Of a stretch of DNA of 64,000 nucleotides, positions 1-11,957 are shown in pieces. The stretch spans positions 6,927,779 through 6,991,778 of the forward strand of contig QVOM02000021.1 in the NCBI GenBank assembly GCA_003586115.2. Reading direction: 5' to 3'. Source of the DNA: Salvator merianae. Lineage: Eukaryota; Chordata; Lepidosauria; Squamata; Teiidae. Both the position numbers and the translations under genes were made by a program. Below the pieces are notes generated by a model. That model did not search any database, was not told the DNA's origin, and was given only the letters and a program-made list of their open reading frames with translations. Each line of letters begins with the position of its first letter. Positions within the stretch are counted from its first letter, which is position 1.

Positions 1-1870
1 TCACTAGAACTGGAGGAAAAAGGCAGAACTGTCTATTCCATCCTGAGGCTTTCAGCAGTGTTGCTACTGCTAAGGTTTGGGACAGCCTAACCTTGAATTG
101 TCTGGTACTAGCAGGATATGATTAGCTGGCTGTTCATGATATCTGGCCTAATTGTCTAAGGAGAGATACAAAGCTGATTATTCCTGAGATTTCTGGACCC
201 TTTGCATTTGCTTTACCAGTACCTAACCTCTGCAAAAGTTCTCCAACATGCTGGAAACTTCCTTTGCCTGAGCTGAGCCTCTCATGACCGCTGTTTGTTT
301 GTTTGAGTGTTTTGGGATACTACTTTTTTGTACTGCAAAGCCTGTCCCTGATCAAGAGAAGGCTCTGAGACAGGTACAATACCTCACTTGCCTTTCCTAA
401 GCTTGTTTCTTTCTCCTCTCACTTCTGATTTCATTTTTACATTCAAACATTCTTTCTAATGTGCCTCCCTTAACCTAGCAATGGGTTCTGATAGGCTGGA
501 AAAATCCCTTGTTTCCATAGCCTTGCTGGCTCCTTTGCTCTGTTTCCACTGCACTGTATCAGCTATTAGAGCTGGTGACTTTATTCTTAATCTGTCTTGT
601 GTTCCTTTTTCCCACAGTTACAGCTAAAACCTTTCCACTTAATTTAAGTCATTGTTTTACTTGGGAAGTTCACATTTTGAGTTGCTGCTGCTATTTGATT
701 AACCCACCAAAACTTTGTTGTGTAAAAAAAGCTATTCCCTGTGCCTTTTACCGTCAATAAAAGCAAACTTTGTATCAAATCAGCCTTGTTACTTCCGCCT
801 CCCTGAGGATCAGCTGCCAACTGCATGTCCTGTCAAACCATACCTTAGTATTATGAAGATCGTGAACATGAGAATACTAGTGATCTTGTAACAATAAAGA
901 GACCATGTCTATTACTCCAGTTGTTGGTTATGGTAGGTAAGCAAACGAGGACTCTTTGTTTCCCCTGCAGGATGGAAACAGGGGAATGAGGTCACATAAA
1001 TATTCCCACCACTAGACTCATTCCCTAATTTTGTGTTTCCCAACCCATCTCTCAGATATGGCAACCATACCAGCCATTGCATCCTTGCAAAGTTTCCACT
1101 GGCATTATTCAATCAACACAAGTAAAAGTGTAATGTGTAAATATGGGAGATCTGCTGCTAACACCACCAGTGTATCAGTGTTCAACACAACACCAGATAA
1201 ACTTTTACATGCATTACTTGGGCATGGAGAGAAAACCACTCCAAAGTGCTTGCTTTGATCCAGGAGCTGAGTGGAGGACTGTCCACATGAGCTGTGTGTC
1301 CTGGTCTTTGCAAACTTCTTGGCTGGGGAGCGTAAGGACCCTGGCATTGAATTTCTTCCCAGTGGCATTTCTCCAGTCTCAGAAAAGACTGGGCATTTTT
1401 GGAGCCTGACAAAACATTGCCAAGCTCTGGAGCAGGCTGTAAACCACTCCTTCCACTCCCATCTTTCTGTATTACGATGCCTGGAAGGAACTTGGCCTAT
1501 GTCATATTGACAGAGCAGGTTTCCCCCACACCTGGAGCTCTGCCCCCAGATGCAGGCCAGGCCCTGATACCGTGAAGTCACCGCATGCTGAAATAGTGCC
1601 TGGCCCTCCTCTTCTGGTATGAGTAATGTGTAGTCACCACTTATCCATCATCCTGCTGACACAATCCAATGGGACTAGGCAGGTCGTACCATCAGTTTGC
1701 ATCAGTTTTTAAGCTTCATTTGAAGGCCATGTCACATAGGAAGATCTTCCGTTAATCTGACCCACTTCAGGTTGGATCAAAGGGAAATTTGCCAGATCAG
1801 CATAGGCTTCACACAAAGCCTACAAAACAGCCTGCAGCAGGGGGGAGGGGTTCCACCTGACCTCTCCATA
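1..1870. other. Intergenic DNA, nothing recognised
   Basis: This stretch lies on the 3' side of OTP. Short open frames occur on both strands (the longest is about 158 codons, at 1105-1581 minus), but none shows a recognisable domain or splice structure. A polyadenylation-like AATAAA lies near 758, with no transcript I can attach to it. Part of the region may be an old repeat that I cannot name. Confidence 0.5.
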
Positions 1871-1873
1871 CAT

Positions 1874-1874
<1 letters not shown>

Positions 1875-1927
<53 letters not shown>

Positions 1928-1936
1928 TGTGTGTGT
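1875..1936. repeat. (CT)n(GT)n compound microsatellite
   Basis: A CT run of about 36 bases passes directly into a GT run of about 26 bases. It explains the Leu-Ser and Cys-Val repeats seen when this stretch is translated. Confidence 0.95.
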
Positions 1937-1999
1937 ATTTTGTTTCCCACTCTGAGGTGGGAGATTGGGCTAATCTAGCTATATTGGGAGGGGGGAAGA

Positions 2000-2290
2000 G
2001 GGGGAGCTGACAACCACTAGTCTGGATGTCTTTAAGGAGTTGGACAAATTCATGGAGGTCAGGTGTATCAATGGCTACCAGAATAGATGTCTAGGTACTG
2101 CCTCCAAATTGGAGAGACAGGCAAGATGCCTCTAAAGACCATTTGCAAAGAGTCGAGAGCTGGTAAAGGTTTTGCTTTCGTCTTCTGTTTGAAATTACCC
2201 ATAAGCAATTGGTGGGCCACTGTGTGAGACAGGATGTTGGGCTAGATGGGCTGTGGCCTGATTCAGCAGGGCTTCTCTTATGTTTATCAT
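2000..2290 (+). mobile_element. CR1/L3-type LINE 3' tail relic
   Basis: The segment ends in the phrase type seen at the 3' end of very common sauropsid LINE tails: a 'gggctagatgggc' block followed by a 'gattcagcagggc' block and 'ttcttatgtt'. Upstream is the matching 'gtctttaaggagttgga' part. It has no coding capacity. The assignment rests on remembered repeat phrasing, so the family name is less certain than its repetitive nature. Confidence 0.65.
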
Positions 2291-2544
2291 ATTTATTATA
2301 AGTTGTGACCTGCCAGATGAAGGGAGCGAGACAGATGTAGTAAATAAAAATACATAAATATTTGGAGCTGATAAAGGAAGGAGGGCAAGGAAGCTAAAAG
2401 GTAGTAGTAACTCAGGTCAGAGTAGATAGAGCTAATGGCAGGTGAAAAAGTGAAGGCTGTAAATATGTAAAAATCCATATGAAAATTGACCTCACTAAAC
2501 ATAGTGGATTTTGCATCCATTAGCCAATTCTGAATTGAAACTTA

Positions 2545-2590
2545 AAGAAAGAAAGAGAGAAGGAAAAGAAAGACGAAAGAAAGAAAGAAA
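2545..2590. repeat. GAAA-rich simple repeat
   Basis: Imperfect GAAA and GA repeats lie just 5' of the CR1 copy. Confidence 0.85.
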
Positions 2591-2654
2591 ATTTGAGCCT
2601 CTAGATGCCTTGTTCTTATGACTACCTGCTCCTGCAGGTAGCTAATACTCTTCT

Positions 2655-3103
2655 CAACTCAGCATGTTCAGCGGAGGGCTACCAAAACGGTGAGTGGTCT
2701 GCAAACCATGTTCTACAAGGAATGGTTAAAGATCTAGGAATGTTTAGTTTGCAGAAGAGAAGACTGAGAGGAGACATGATAGCTGTTTTCAAGTATCTGA
2801 AGGGCTGTTACAGTGCAGACGGATTGTCCCTATTCTCACTTACACAAGAAGGAAGGACTAGAAACAACAGGATGAAACTTCAGAGGAGTAGATACAGACT
2901 AGATATTAGAAAAAACTTTCTGACAGTAAGGGTGATCAGTCAATGGAACAAGTTACCACAGAAGGTGGTGAGCATTCCTTCACTGGAGGGCTTCAAGCAG
3001 AGACTGGACAGACATCTGTCTGGGATGGTTTAGTGAATTCTGCATTGAGCGGGGGGTTGGACTTGATGACCCTGGAGATCCCTTCCAACTCTATGATTCA
3101 TGG
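2655..3103 (+). mobile_element. CR1 LINE, 3'-end fragment
   Basis: This is the 3' end of a chicken-repeat-1 type non-LTR retrotransposon in plus orientation. Visible landmarks are the block 'gaagagaagactgagagga', then 'atattagaaaaaactttctg', and the terminal block 'ccttccaactctatgattc', which is the family's 3' end. An open frame crosses much of it (2605-3033), but this is the CR1 3' region and not a host gene. The copy is 5'-truncated, as is usual for CR1. It is related to the inverted copy at 33327-33670. Confidence 0.88.
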
Positions 3104-3110
3104 GTTGCCT

Positions 3111-3260
3111 CATGGGTAAATTACAGGCCCTAAATGCAAGAACTGGGAGATGATGTTGACTATGAATTTTTCAACTCAGAATTGACTAATGAGTGCACAT
3201 GCTTTTTCATGTCAAAATCATCTCCTAGTTATTGCATTTAGCGGTTATAATTTACCCATG
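3111..3260. mobile_element. 150-bp foldback element (MITE-like)
   Basis: Bases 3111-3160 and 3211-3260 are inverted repeats that match at 43 of 50 positions, separated by 50 bp. The partial match appears to continue a little inward. There is no coding capacity. It begins just after the end of the CR1 fragment. The structure fits a miniature inverted-repeat transposable element; no convincing target duplication is visible. Confidence 0.75.
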
Positions 3261-3269
3261 CTTATCACC

Positions 3270-6200
3270 ATTTAATTTTTTACTATACAAAGTGTGTTTT
3301 GAATAATCTCAAACTGTCTTTTTGAAAAAGACAGCAGGAAAGATCCTGTCATTGTCCTGACAGAATCTAGTAGCACTACGTATAGATTTTTAGGAGGATA
3401 AAAATCCAATTCACACCAAAGCCAAGGCATGAGTCCACTTTGGAATAATAGGCTGTTAAATCCCTCCTTGTTCTTAATATGAGGCTGCATGTACACAGTG
3501 ACTGGTAGGAGCTGGTTGCAGTGCGGAAGTGACTCAGGCATTCCCTGGTTGTCTCAGAAGGCCATTTATATGGCCACTGCCTGGGTCAGCTTGGAGAGTA
3601 CTGGCACATCAGCCAACTGCACCATGTTAAGTGCAAGCAGATCTCTCCTTTTGGCTCAGAGACATGGCTGCTGTGAGCCACATAAGGGCACAGAGTACCA
3701 TCAAAGCAAGGTCAATGTCGCCTGTGTCTCATCTCAGGGCAGCAGTGAGGACTTCTGGACAGATCTCTCTGCGGGGGATTTAAACTCCCTGCACTGGGGA
3801 TGAAGGAAGGTGACACCCTCATGACAACGTGTAGACACAATCCCAGGCAGAATATGGGCATTTTATGGCAATTTCTTAATTACTCATATTTTTGTTTGGA
3901 CACAAAGATAAATCAGTTATTATCCCCTATATAATTTACAAAATACATTCCCAGTCATTTGTGTTTCTTCAACTCTCTCTGAACATGGCTGCAATCTGCA
4001 TCAAGATGTAACAGCAAATGGCTGCTTTACCCCCATCCTCAGATGAGATATTTGTCCTGAATTATTAGAGAAGTCTATATTACCAAATTACTAATAAACA
4101 TTGCCTCTGTCTCAGTTTAGCTTGAACTTGGTGAACCTAGCCAATAGTGATAAATGGAGGGAAAAACTACTCTGAAATATTCAATGAATGAATCTAACTA
4201 ATCAAAGAACTCTGAAGGAAGTAGATGCCAGGATTAATGATCCAAGGGTCTCCCAATGCCATGGTTCTATTTCTTCACATAAATGTCCTCAGATAAGATT
4301 ATCTTTGTCATGAAAAGGAGAAAAAGAAGGTTACGCACTTTCATCTGACAGGTTAACTGCCATCACTCCATTACTGCGAGAGACATTTTCATGTTCTGAG
4401 GTTTTTATTCTGAACATGAAAATTTAAAGTGCACAACACAAATTAATACACATTTTTGTTGTCAGCAGCAAGGGTGATTGCTGATGATACTAAAACAGTG
4501 TAATCTATTCTGCGGCATCCCCTTCTCAAAGTTTCCGCAACTGTTAATTATTGCTCACCAGAGACAGTTATGGAACCGTAAAGCAAGATGTGGCACAAAA
4601 ACTCAGCCAGTGTAATCCTTGCCTGTTTTAGTGGATTAGCTCAGATCCTTTGCAGATCCAAGCAGAGAGCAAGAGTTTCTTTCTACTTCAGGGCACTACA
4701 GTGGTGTTATTTATGAACAATACCTAGAAAAAGACAGAGTGCTGTATTGCCACGAGGAAGAGGAAGTGAGGGAAAAGTGATATACAATTTTAATAGAAGT
4801 AAATAAAAGCTCCCATCCAATTATGCAAACATCTGCAGGTGTAAGTAGTGACTATATTTAAAAGGGAATGTTCGCAAGCATGTTGGCAAGGATATAAATC
4901 AGTTTCTGTTCACTAATAAATGAGTATGGGTAAAGTTCTATGTGCATTAAAGCTAAGGCAAGCAAACATTTCCATTGTATGCGAGCCTGGTCATATAGTA
5001 AAATATCATACTGATGTGCAAAGATTTGGAAAAACTAAATGTAAACAAAAGCACTTTTATATTTCTGTATGTGTAAAATAGGTTACATGAAGAGGGTTTT
5101 TTGATTATTTGTTGCAATGGTTGAAAGCACATTTAGGTTACCTACACCCCTAATCTTTCTGTCTTGTAAAACAGGACATTAGTCTTCTGATGTCTGAAAC
5201 AGTTGCAAAATATTGTATGGAGCTACTTTTTATGCAAATGATATTCACTTCAAGAATACTTCAAGCTAATATTTAAAAAAGTTTATCACTTCCCACTGTT
5301 ACCTATACTGCTGATGTATCCTTGGATTTGACCCCAAAGAGTTATACATGGCACTTTCACTCTTGGTATTCAGAAGTTTTCTTCTAAAAATTTCCTTCTG
5401 CTTTTGAATAGCAAATATGTATCCATTGTTATTTTAACTCTAACAATTCAGTGTTAGTGTTTTATGAAATTTTATTGTTGCGCCTGGTGAGGATACAAAT
5501 CCTAAATGGTGAGACAAGACAGAAACTGTCCTTGTATTAACAGATGCATAGAGTCACATCTATAGTGCTCTTAATAGATATTCCATTTTAATATTTCATC
5601 ACAGTCCTACAGGAAAGAACCCAAGTCAAGCAGTGTGCTTATGTATGAATTTTTGCATCTGGACACGTATTTCCAGTGACTAATCAATACTCATCAGTTT
5701 GACTGGATATATGTCCTGAGTTGTCATTAATTGTTGCTTGTCTCGTTGTGAAGAGACATGACCCAGAATCCTCAGAATACATAACCTTACAATAAGTTGA
5801 AGATGTTGCCATTACTCCATTTTGCATATAGTTGAAATGAGACTGTCAGAATTCAGTCAGCTCTGGACCTATCATTTGGCTTAGGAGAAAGATTTCTGAA
5901 ACTATGGCTCCAGGATGACAGCCTAAAGAAATGTATAGTAATCTCACTTCCATGGTTGTAAGTACTACTGAGCACAACTGGAGTTATTTCTAAGTAGACA
6001 CACTTAAGATTCCACTAGCAATCTACCTGGCCAAAAATAATCTGCCCTCAGAAGGAGTTGGAAACATACTCTTGAAACTCTCACGAACAAGACCCCATAC
6101 ATTTAGTATATGGACTTTTATGTTATTGATTTGATTGTTTTAGGAATATTATCATTTGAAGAGGGCACTGATTTGGAAGGAAATCATACCCTTAAAATTC

Positions 6201-9200
6201 AACTAAGGAACTCTCCGGTACTGTAAAATGAGAATGAAACATATACGTTTGTCGATAATCATATATGACAATGGTACACATGGATTCTTTGCACATCCAA
6301 CTACATGAGCTGCAGGAAGCCATTGACTATTGTGACTTGGAGCCACTTGAAAAAACAACAACATGTCACATTAAAATTGCAAAGCAAATAGATGAAGATA
6401 AACAGCTTATGAAAAGGAATTTTGTCATCTGTAATGTGTAAACATCCCTTGATAATACTCTTGAATTTTGACACAGACTTATATTTGGTGATCTGCAATT
6501 CTTTCCATGTTTTCTCAGAAATATACACAACTGAGATCAATGGCATATAATCTCTCATGTGCTAAAGATTCCGAGCTATGAATTCTGCAAGAGCTTGAGC
6601 CAGACGTTATCAGTTTCAGGTCCTTATCTATAAAACAAAATGAGTGGTGAAACAAAAGACAGTTGTGAATGTGACTTTCTGAAGTCCTTTGCAGAGGAAC
6701 CATGTTCTAGAAATAATTTCTAATGTTTCTCATTCACCTTTTCTTCATATTCCAGATTTTAGTACTTCATCTTCCCTGTGCTAGATGTTGTCCGAATCCT
6801 CTGGTCCCACAAATTTCTAGACCTTCATATAAGGCAAAATCTATTGCCATGGAAACAAACGTTGCATTCTGGTTGAATGAGGCCAAGAAGCTTTGTGCAA
6901 AATCTGGACAACAATTTTCGTTAAACCCTTGAGAACATGTTGGATATTTTGGGAACAATAATTAAATGGAAGAGACTTTGCAGTGCTTTGCCATTTTTCC
7001 ATTAGCAAAAGGAGATGTGCCTTTTGAATTGGTATTTTTCCCTCTCCCCAATCTCAGAACTAATTTCTACACTTTGAAACACATGGCTGTTCTATGGGCT
7101 TTTTAAAAAAAGCTCTTGTAGACTGTATTTTATGACATGTCTACATCATAAACCTGCCTTGGATAAGGCTATATAAAAGGGCTGTAAAATTAGCATGCTT
7201 GTAAATAACCTTTGCTGCGTTTGGGGAAGAACCAGTGTGATATTGGAACTGATTGCCATGACAAGAACAATGTATCTTGGGCATATTTGCAAAGGAGAAT
7301 AAACAGTGATTGCATAGGGATCCCTATAATCGTGTTGCCCCATTCACTGCAATGAAACAACTACACCATCAGCAGTTGATGGCCATTGGCCCAGAGAAAG
7401 AAGAACAACGGTGCTATTAAAACTTAACTTACGGTATCTGCTGATGACAATGAAATACAGTCTTAAATCAGAGTGTAAAGGATTGCAGACCATCTACTCT
7501 TTTAAATCTTTAACAGGCAACCAATAGAATTAATAAGTATACCATCAGAACCCTAGACACACTGGTGCCTTAAACTTTTAAACAAACAGACAAGTTTAAC
7601 TCAGTGGGACTAATAATTATAAGTAGATCACATTGCAGTAATCTACTTGTGTTGATTTCAATGGGTTTTATTTATGAATACAGTCTGACTTCTGTCCAAC
7701 TCAACCTAACATGTGTGGTTTGTTCAGCATTACATACAGATAGAGACTGGAGTGTTCAAAGCACTTCATCTCTATTATTTCAGGAAGTCAGATCAATTTG
7801 TTGTAAGTTGCTCAGAGAACAAATGTCAAAAATGAATAAATAAATATTATCACCTCCATGCTGGAAATTTGGGGACAGAGAATCTCAGGGTCACTTCTCA
7901 CAGTAACATTTAAGTGTACACATTAAAACAGAACATGGGAATGTGATAAATGAATTTGTCTCATACAAATTGTGAGTTGGAAACAGCTATGGGCGTGGTT
8001 GAGTGCAACTTGTTATCTGGGTTTGCCTTTTCTTAACATGTATAAAGGCACAAAGACTTCTCCAAGTACGGAGGTGAACCTGGGATTTCCTAGTTTCCAA
8101 TCTTGGTCACTATATAATGCTATTTATCTTAACATCTAAACCTGCCATCACTTTCCCCCCCAAAATTCTGAATGTTGTGGTTATACAGAAGAAAATGCTC
8201 AGAAGTCGGACTTCCTTGTTCTTAAGAACACTGAAGAAACAAGAATACAACGGACAGGGTCTTTTATTTGAAAACTACATTATAAGGCAGACAGAAGATA
8301 AGCAGCAATCAAAGATATGGAATCTATAAGGAGGATACTAGAAAATAGATTAAAAGACAATAGACATGCTAGAGGGGTGGCATCTGTGTGAAGTGATACT
8401 AAACTGAGGAAGACTCAAATAACTGCTCTCCAGTATGTTACTATGATGTTAAGGATCAAATAAACATCGTATTATAGAAAATGCACAAAAGTGGCCAAGT
8501 GCATCTGTGAATGGGTTCCTGCCTCTGCAAAGCTTCCAAGTGAATCCAAAACTGCAATGTTAACATTCTAAATTCATACCCAACACCAAAATGAGTGTGC
8601 TGGTACTATGTTTAATTAAAGTTACCAAATATACATTCATTTCACTGTTTGGGCAAACATAGGTTATACTCTAACAAATTTCAAACAGAAGCCATAATAA
8701 ACATTTCAGGAGTACAGTATTAATTTTCTGGGCCATTGGAGCTCTAGGGCTGTTGGGATTAAGGATCAATATTTTGCATGAAGCAGAAGGAGCTTTTAAG
8801 ATTTATTTTCAAAATGGCTACATAGGTTTGAACGTTATCAGTGCTACCTGCTTGCCGATATGATTTCTCACTGAGTGAATGTTACATCTCAGTACTGACA
8901 CTAAAGGAAGACATAGTTTCTCAGGGCCATCATGTTTAACTCTGGGGAGTTTCAACTTCTAAATGACTTCCTTGAAATGACATGTCCAAAGGCAAGGCTA
9001 AGGCTATCTGAAGTGCTTCTTTTGCTCAAAGTCATCTCATTCCCATACTGGACCTTTAATCAACCTATCCCTTTTGATGTGGTTTAAATTAAAGAAGCAG
9101 CTATAATGTTCCTTTGGAAGCAAGCAGGGCCCTTCTGTGAAAGGTTCCAGACTTGGGCACCCTCAAATGTGTGATTAAGTGTAATTTGTGTGCAGCTGGA

Positions 9201-9865
9201 ATACTGATGCGGGGGGGGGATTATTAAAAAAGGGTAGAATCCTTTTCTACCTGGAACTTGACAATCTATCATTTAGCTGAGAACACAGTTGCAAACAGCT
9301 GATTCCGGAAAGTGAAACAAATATTTTCTTTGCTGATGGTCCAACTTACTGAACCATAACAATAACAGTAGCTTCTTTGAAAAACAGGCCAAAAAGCTGC
9401 ATCGCAAATTGCACCTCCTGTTTTCTGTCAATTTCATTTCACTCGAAGGTAAATAATATTCGAATATTTTCTTAAACCATAGAACAGCCTCAGAATTTCG
9501 TTAACAATTGTCTTTGGCTTCATTTACATAATGGCGTCTATAGTCCCCGCCCTTCCCTATAAGGACTGCTATTTCAGTAAACTGTTTCATCCATCCTCCA
9601 GGAAACAAAGGGCAAGTATGAAACTGATTGTTTCTTTTTTTTTCTTTTCTGGCTCTTGAATCATTACTGAAGACCCATCATGTTGCTTTTTGCAAACATC
9701 TAACCAGCACAAAAGACCTGAGCTTTTGCTATCTTCATAATTTTCTCCCGTTATCTTCATAATTTCCTCACCATGGTGGTTTCCTTTGCTTCTGTCTGCT
9801 GCCCTTGCCCATCATAACCTTGGTTCTCAGAGTTTAAAGGTCATTTTATGCCGAGAGATTAAAAA
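3270..9865. other. Intergenic DNA downstream of OTP
   Basis: AT-rich sequence without a recognisable gene. The ORFs here are short and show no domains. A perfect 12-bp hairpin has its arms at 4385-4396 and 4412-4423. Segments near 5955-6010 and 7585-7640 resemble an old amniote foldback repeat (phrases such as 'ctaagtagac' and 'cagtggga'). No other element could be named. Confidence 0.5.
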
Positions 9866-9869
9866 GTTT

Positions 9870-11426
9870 ATTCATAGGAAGTATTCAAACTGTAGTAAAT
9901 GAAGCGCTTCATAGCAAAGTTCAAGCGAGCCAATTCTTTCCAAATGTATGACAACCCCCTCCCACAGATCCTAAAATTTCCCATTCATTTAAAACACCTC
10001 GTCTCACGCCACACCATCATTCTCATTATCACATATTGTAAATGATTTTATTTATCCATTTACATTAACTTGATATAAACTTGTTGGGAAAAGTCAAATC
10101 TCATATGCTTTGTAAGTAGCCTCAAACATTTATTAAGAAACCCAAAATTCCATAATAAATAAGCACAGACAATAAGATTTCTTTTTTTTTTCTTTTTAAC
10201 ATATCACAAATCGACCAGTATGTAACAAGAATGCTTTATCTACACAAAACATCCTATTTCACATTGTTTGTTCATTCTTCGAAATAGCTTCTTTTCTCTG
10301 GGATTGGACCAGCACATGCAGAAAAGGGGGGAAAAAATAGCTGATTGTTTTATCTGTACAAAGTCTTTGCCAGTTTTGGAGATGGCTCAAGTCCACGTGC
10401 GCTAAGCTGCTGCTGCTGCTGCTCAGGCAGCAGCAGGCAGATGCTACAGGGACGGCCGAAACAAAGAAAAAAAAAGAGCGGCAAAAAATTGCAATTGGAA
10501 TGTTTGCGGAAATCAAAACTGCTCACAAATAAAGGGAAAAAAAGGGAAATGCTTACGTGTGGGAGGGGGCACTTCTCCCTGCAAAAGAACGTTAAACTCG
10601 GTTGACGGACGATGCGATCCCCCATTGCTTAAAAATTCTTGTGAGCGAAATGAGTTCGAGTTCCCCTTCACGCTGCACTTCGTGACCATTCTGCTTTACC
10701 TCACTGCCACCCCAAGGCCAAACGTGCCCATTAAGAAATCCTATCAAAATCCCCTGCAACAAACTCGGATCTTTTTTTTTTTAATTTGTATACATATATA
10801 TTATGTATATATCTATATAGACTATCTCTGTCTCTCTATAGAGTGGGCTCTTGTTGTGCTTTCTCTCAAAAATAAAAGCCCAACAGACGTCTGGATCATT
10901 CCTGGGTGAACTGAGGTGTGGTGGAGACTGGAGATGAGATGGGGAGGAACTTTGGGAGAAATTAAATGAGGTCCAATGATGAGTCCTTTGTCAGGTCAGG
11001 TATTCCTTAAATCTGAATTAAGACACATAGGCTGTGTCTCCGCCCTTGGAGCTCAGCAGCAGGCTTCGGTGGTTGTTGGGGTTGGGGGGGATTTGGGGGG
11101 CGCTCGAGTCCTTGCCGGTGACGGTACGGGTTGTAGTGGGTGCGCTTGCTCGGGGGTGTTTTTCTCTGCCCACAAACCAGTCCACTGATTTCTAATCCTG
11201 AGTCGACTCCCTGGTAAGTGTTTTGTTTTTCCCTCCTCTTTTATTTTATTTTCTAAAGAAGAAGGGGGAAATGACGGATGGGTCTGAGGTGAAGAAAAGG
11301 GCGGGAAAAGCGGGAGGCAGCGCGGCTGGCTGGGTGGCGTGAGGACTGAGGCGGCAGCGGCGGCGGCGTGAGGGCTGCTGGCTGGCTAGGAAGGCGGCAG
11401 GGCCGGCCGGGGCGACGACGACGCCA
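9870..11426 (-). other. OTP: OTP 3' untranslated region (inferred)
   Basis: This is sequence immediately 3' of the OTP stop codon. On the minus strand, AATAAA signals occur close to the stop (plus-strand TTTATT at 11240-11245 and 11245-11250) and farther away (10129-10134 and 10047-10052). The segment from about 9.9 to 11.4 kb is low in repeats and has several homopolymer runs. The true 3' end cannot be decided from sequence: either a UTR of about 180 nt or one of about 1.3-1.4 kb would be possible. Confidence 0.45.
10404..10439. repeat. CTG/CAG short repeat within probable OTP 3' UTR
   Basis: Five CTG units are followed closely by interrupted CAG units, so the segment can also fold back on itself. 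It lies about 1 kb downstream of the OTP stop. Confidence 0.8.
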
Positions 11427-11957
11427 TTAGGTGAAACTCATGGAGACTGTGTGCTCTAGCGCCTTTCGGCGAAGGGAAGCGATGCTGGTTCCCCGCCACA
11501 CGTCGCTGCTGTCCGGGGAGCTGCAGAGCTGCGGCGAGCCCGTCACATTGCTGGGACCGGGCAGGGAAGCGGGAACCATGCCGGGGAAAGCGGGCTGGTA
11601 GAGGTGCGACTGGAGGCCGGCGCCGTTGGAGCCTGCCAGGCTGTTGGACAAGCCCATCGAGTTGGGCGGGGGGCCTGCCGCCAGGCTGCACTGCGACAGC
11701 GACTGCGCCATCGCCTGCTGCCGGCCCAGCGCCGGCGGTAAGGGCAGCTGCGACACGCCCGGCATGGCGGCGGCGGCCCAGCGCGTGTCGTTGGCGTGGA
11801 AGGAGCAGAGGCTGTCGCCCATAGCGGCGGCGGCGGCAGCGGCAGCAGAAGGAAATTGAGGCAGGCCCGGCGTGGGCAGCAGCGTTCCCGGCGCGCGGAA
11901 TACGTTGGTCGTCTTCTTGCGCTTCTTCCACTTGGCCCGACGGTTCTGGAACCACAC
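11427..11957 (-). CDS. OTP: OTP exon 3: homeodomain C-terminus, polyalanine tract and OAR motif
   Basis: This last coding exon supplies residues 150-325. It opens with [15 protein letters not shown], the second half of homeodomain helix 3 plus a basic tail. A run of eight alanines follows (residues 187-194). The middle is Pro/Ser/Gly/Asn-rich. The OAR-type motif [12 protein letters not shown] (about 307-318) comes next, and the protein ends in SMSFT and a TAA stop at 11427-11429. The reading frame is joined to exon 2 in phase 0; the acceptor is TAG at 11958-11960. The intron falls within helix 3 (homeodomain positions 46/47), the usual intron site of paired-like homeobox genes. The acceptor's pyrimidine-rich run sits about 14 nt upstream of the junction, behind a CG-rich spacer. 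The exon is GC-rich, so long antisense open frames overlap it. Confidence 0.97.
   Translation of the reverse strand: MWFQNRRAKWKKRKKTTNVFRAPGTLLPTPGLPQFPSAAAAAAAAMGDSLCSFHANDTRWAAAAMPGVSQLPLPPALGRQQAMAQSLSQCSLAAGPPPNSMGLSNSLAGSNGAGLQSHLYQPAFPGMVPASLPGPSNVTGSPQLCSSPDSSDVWRGTSIASLRRKALEHTVSMSFT

Noticed and set aside
1105..1581. 158-codon minus-strand frame
   Set aside because: No recognisable domain and no exon structure. It overlaps other frames on the plus strand, so I treated it as chance.
2605..3033. 142-codon frame that looks like a gene
   Set aside because: It is the 3' region of a CR1 LINE, as shown by the CR1 terminus at its end and the inverted copy at 33327-33670.
11386..11955. 189-codon minus-strand frame over OTP exon 3 in another reading frame
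   Set aside because: It is a shifted reading of the OTP exon, rich in Arg/Pro/Ala, and lacks any domain. The homeodomain/OAR frame accounts for the exon.
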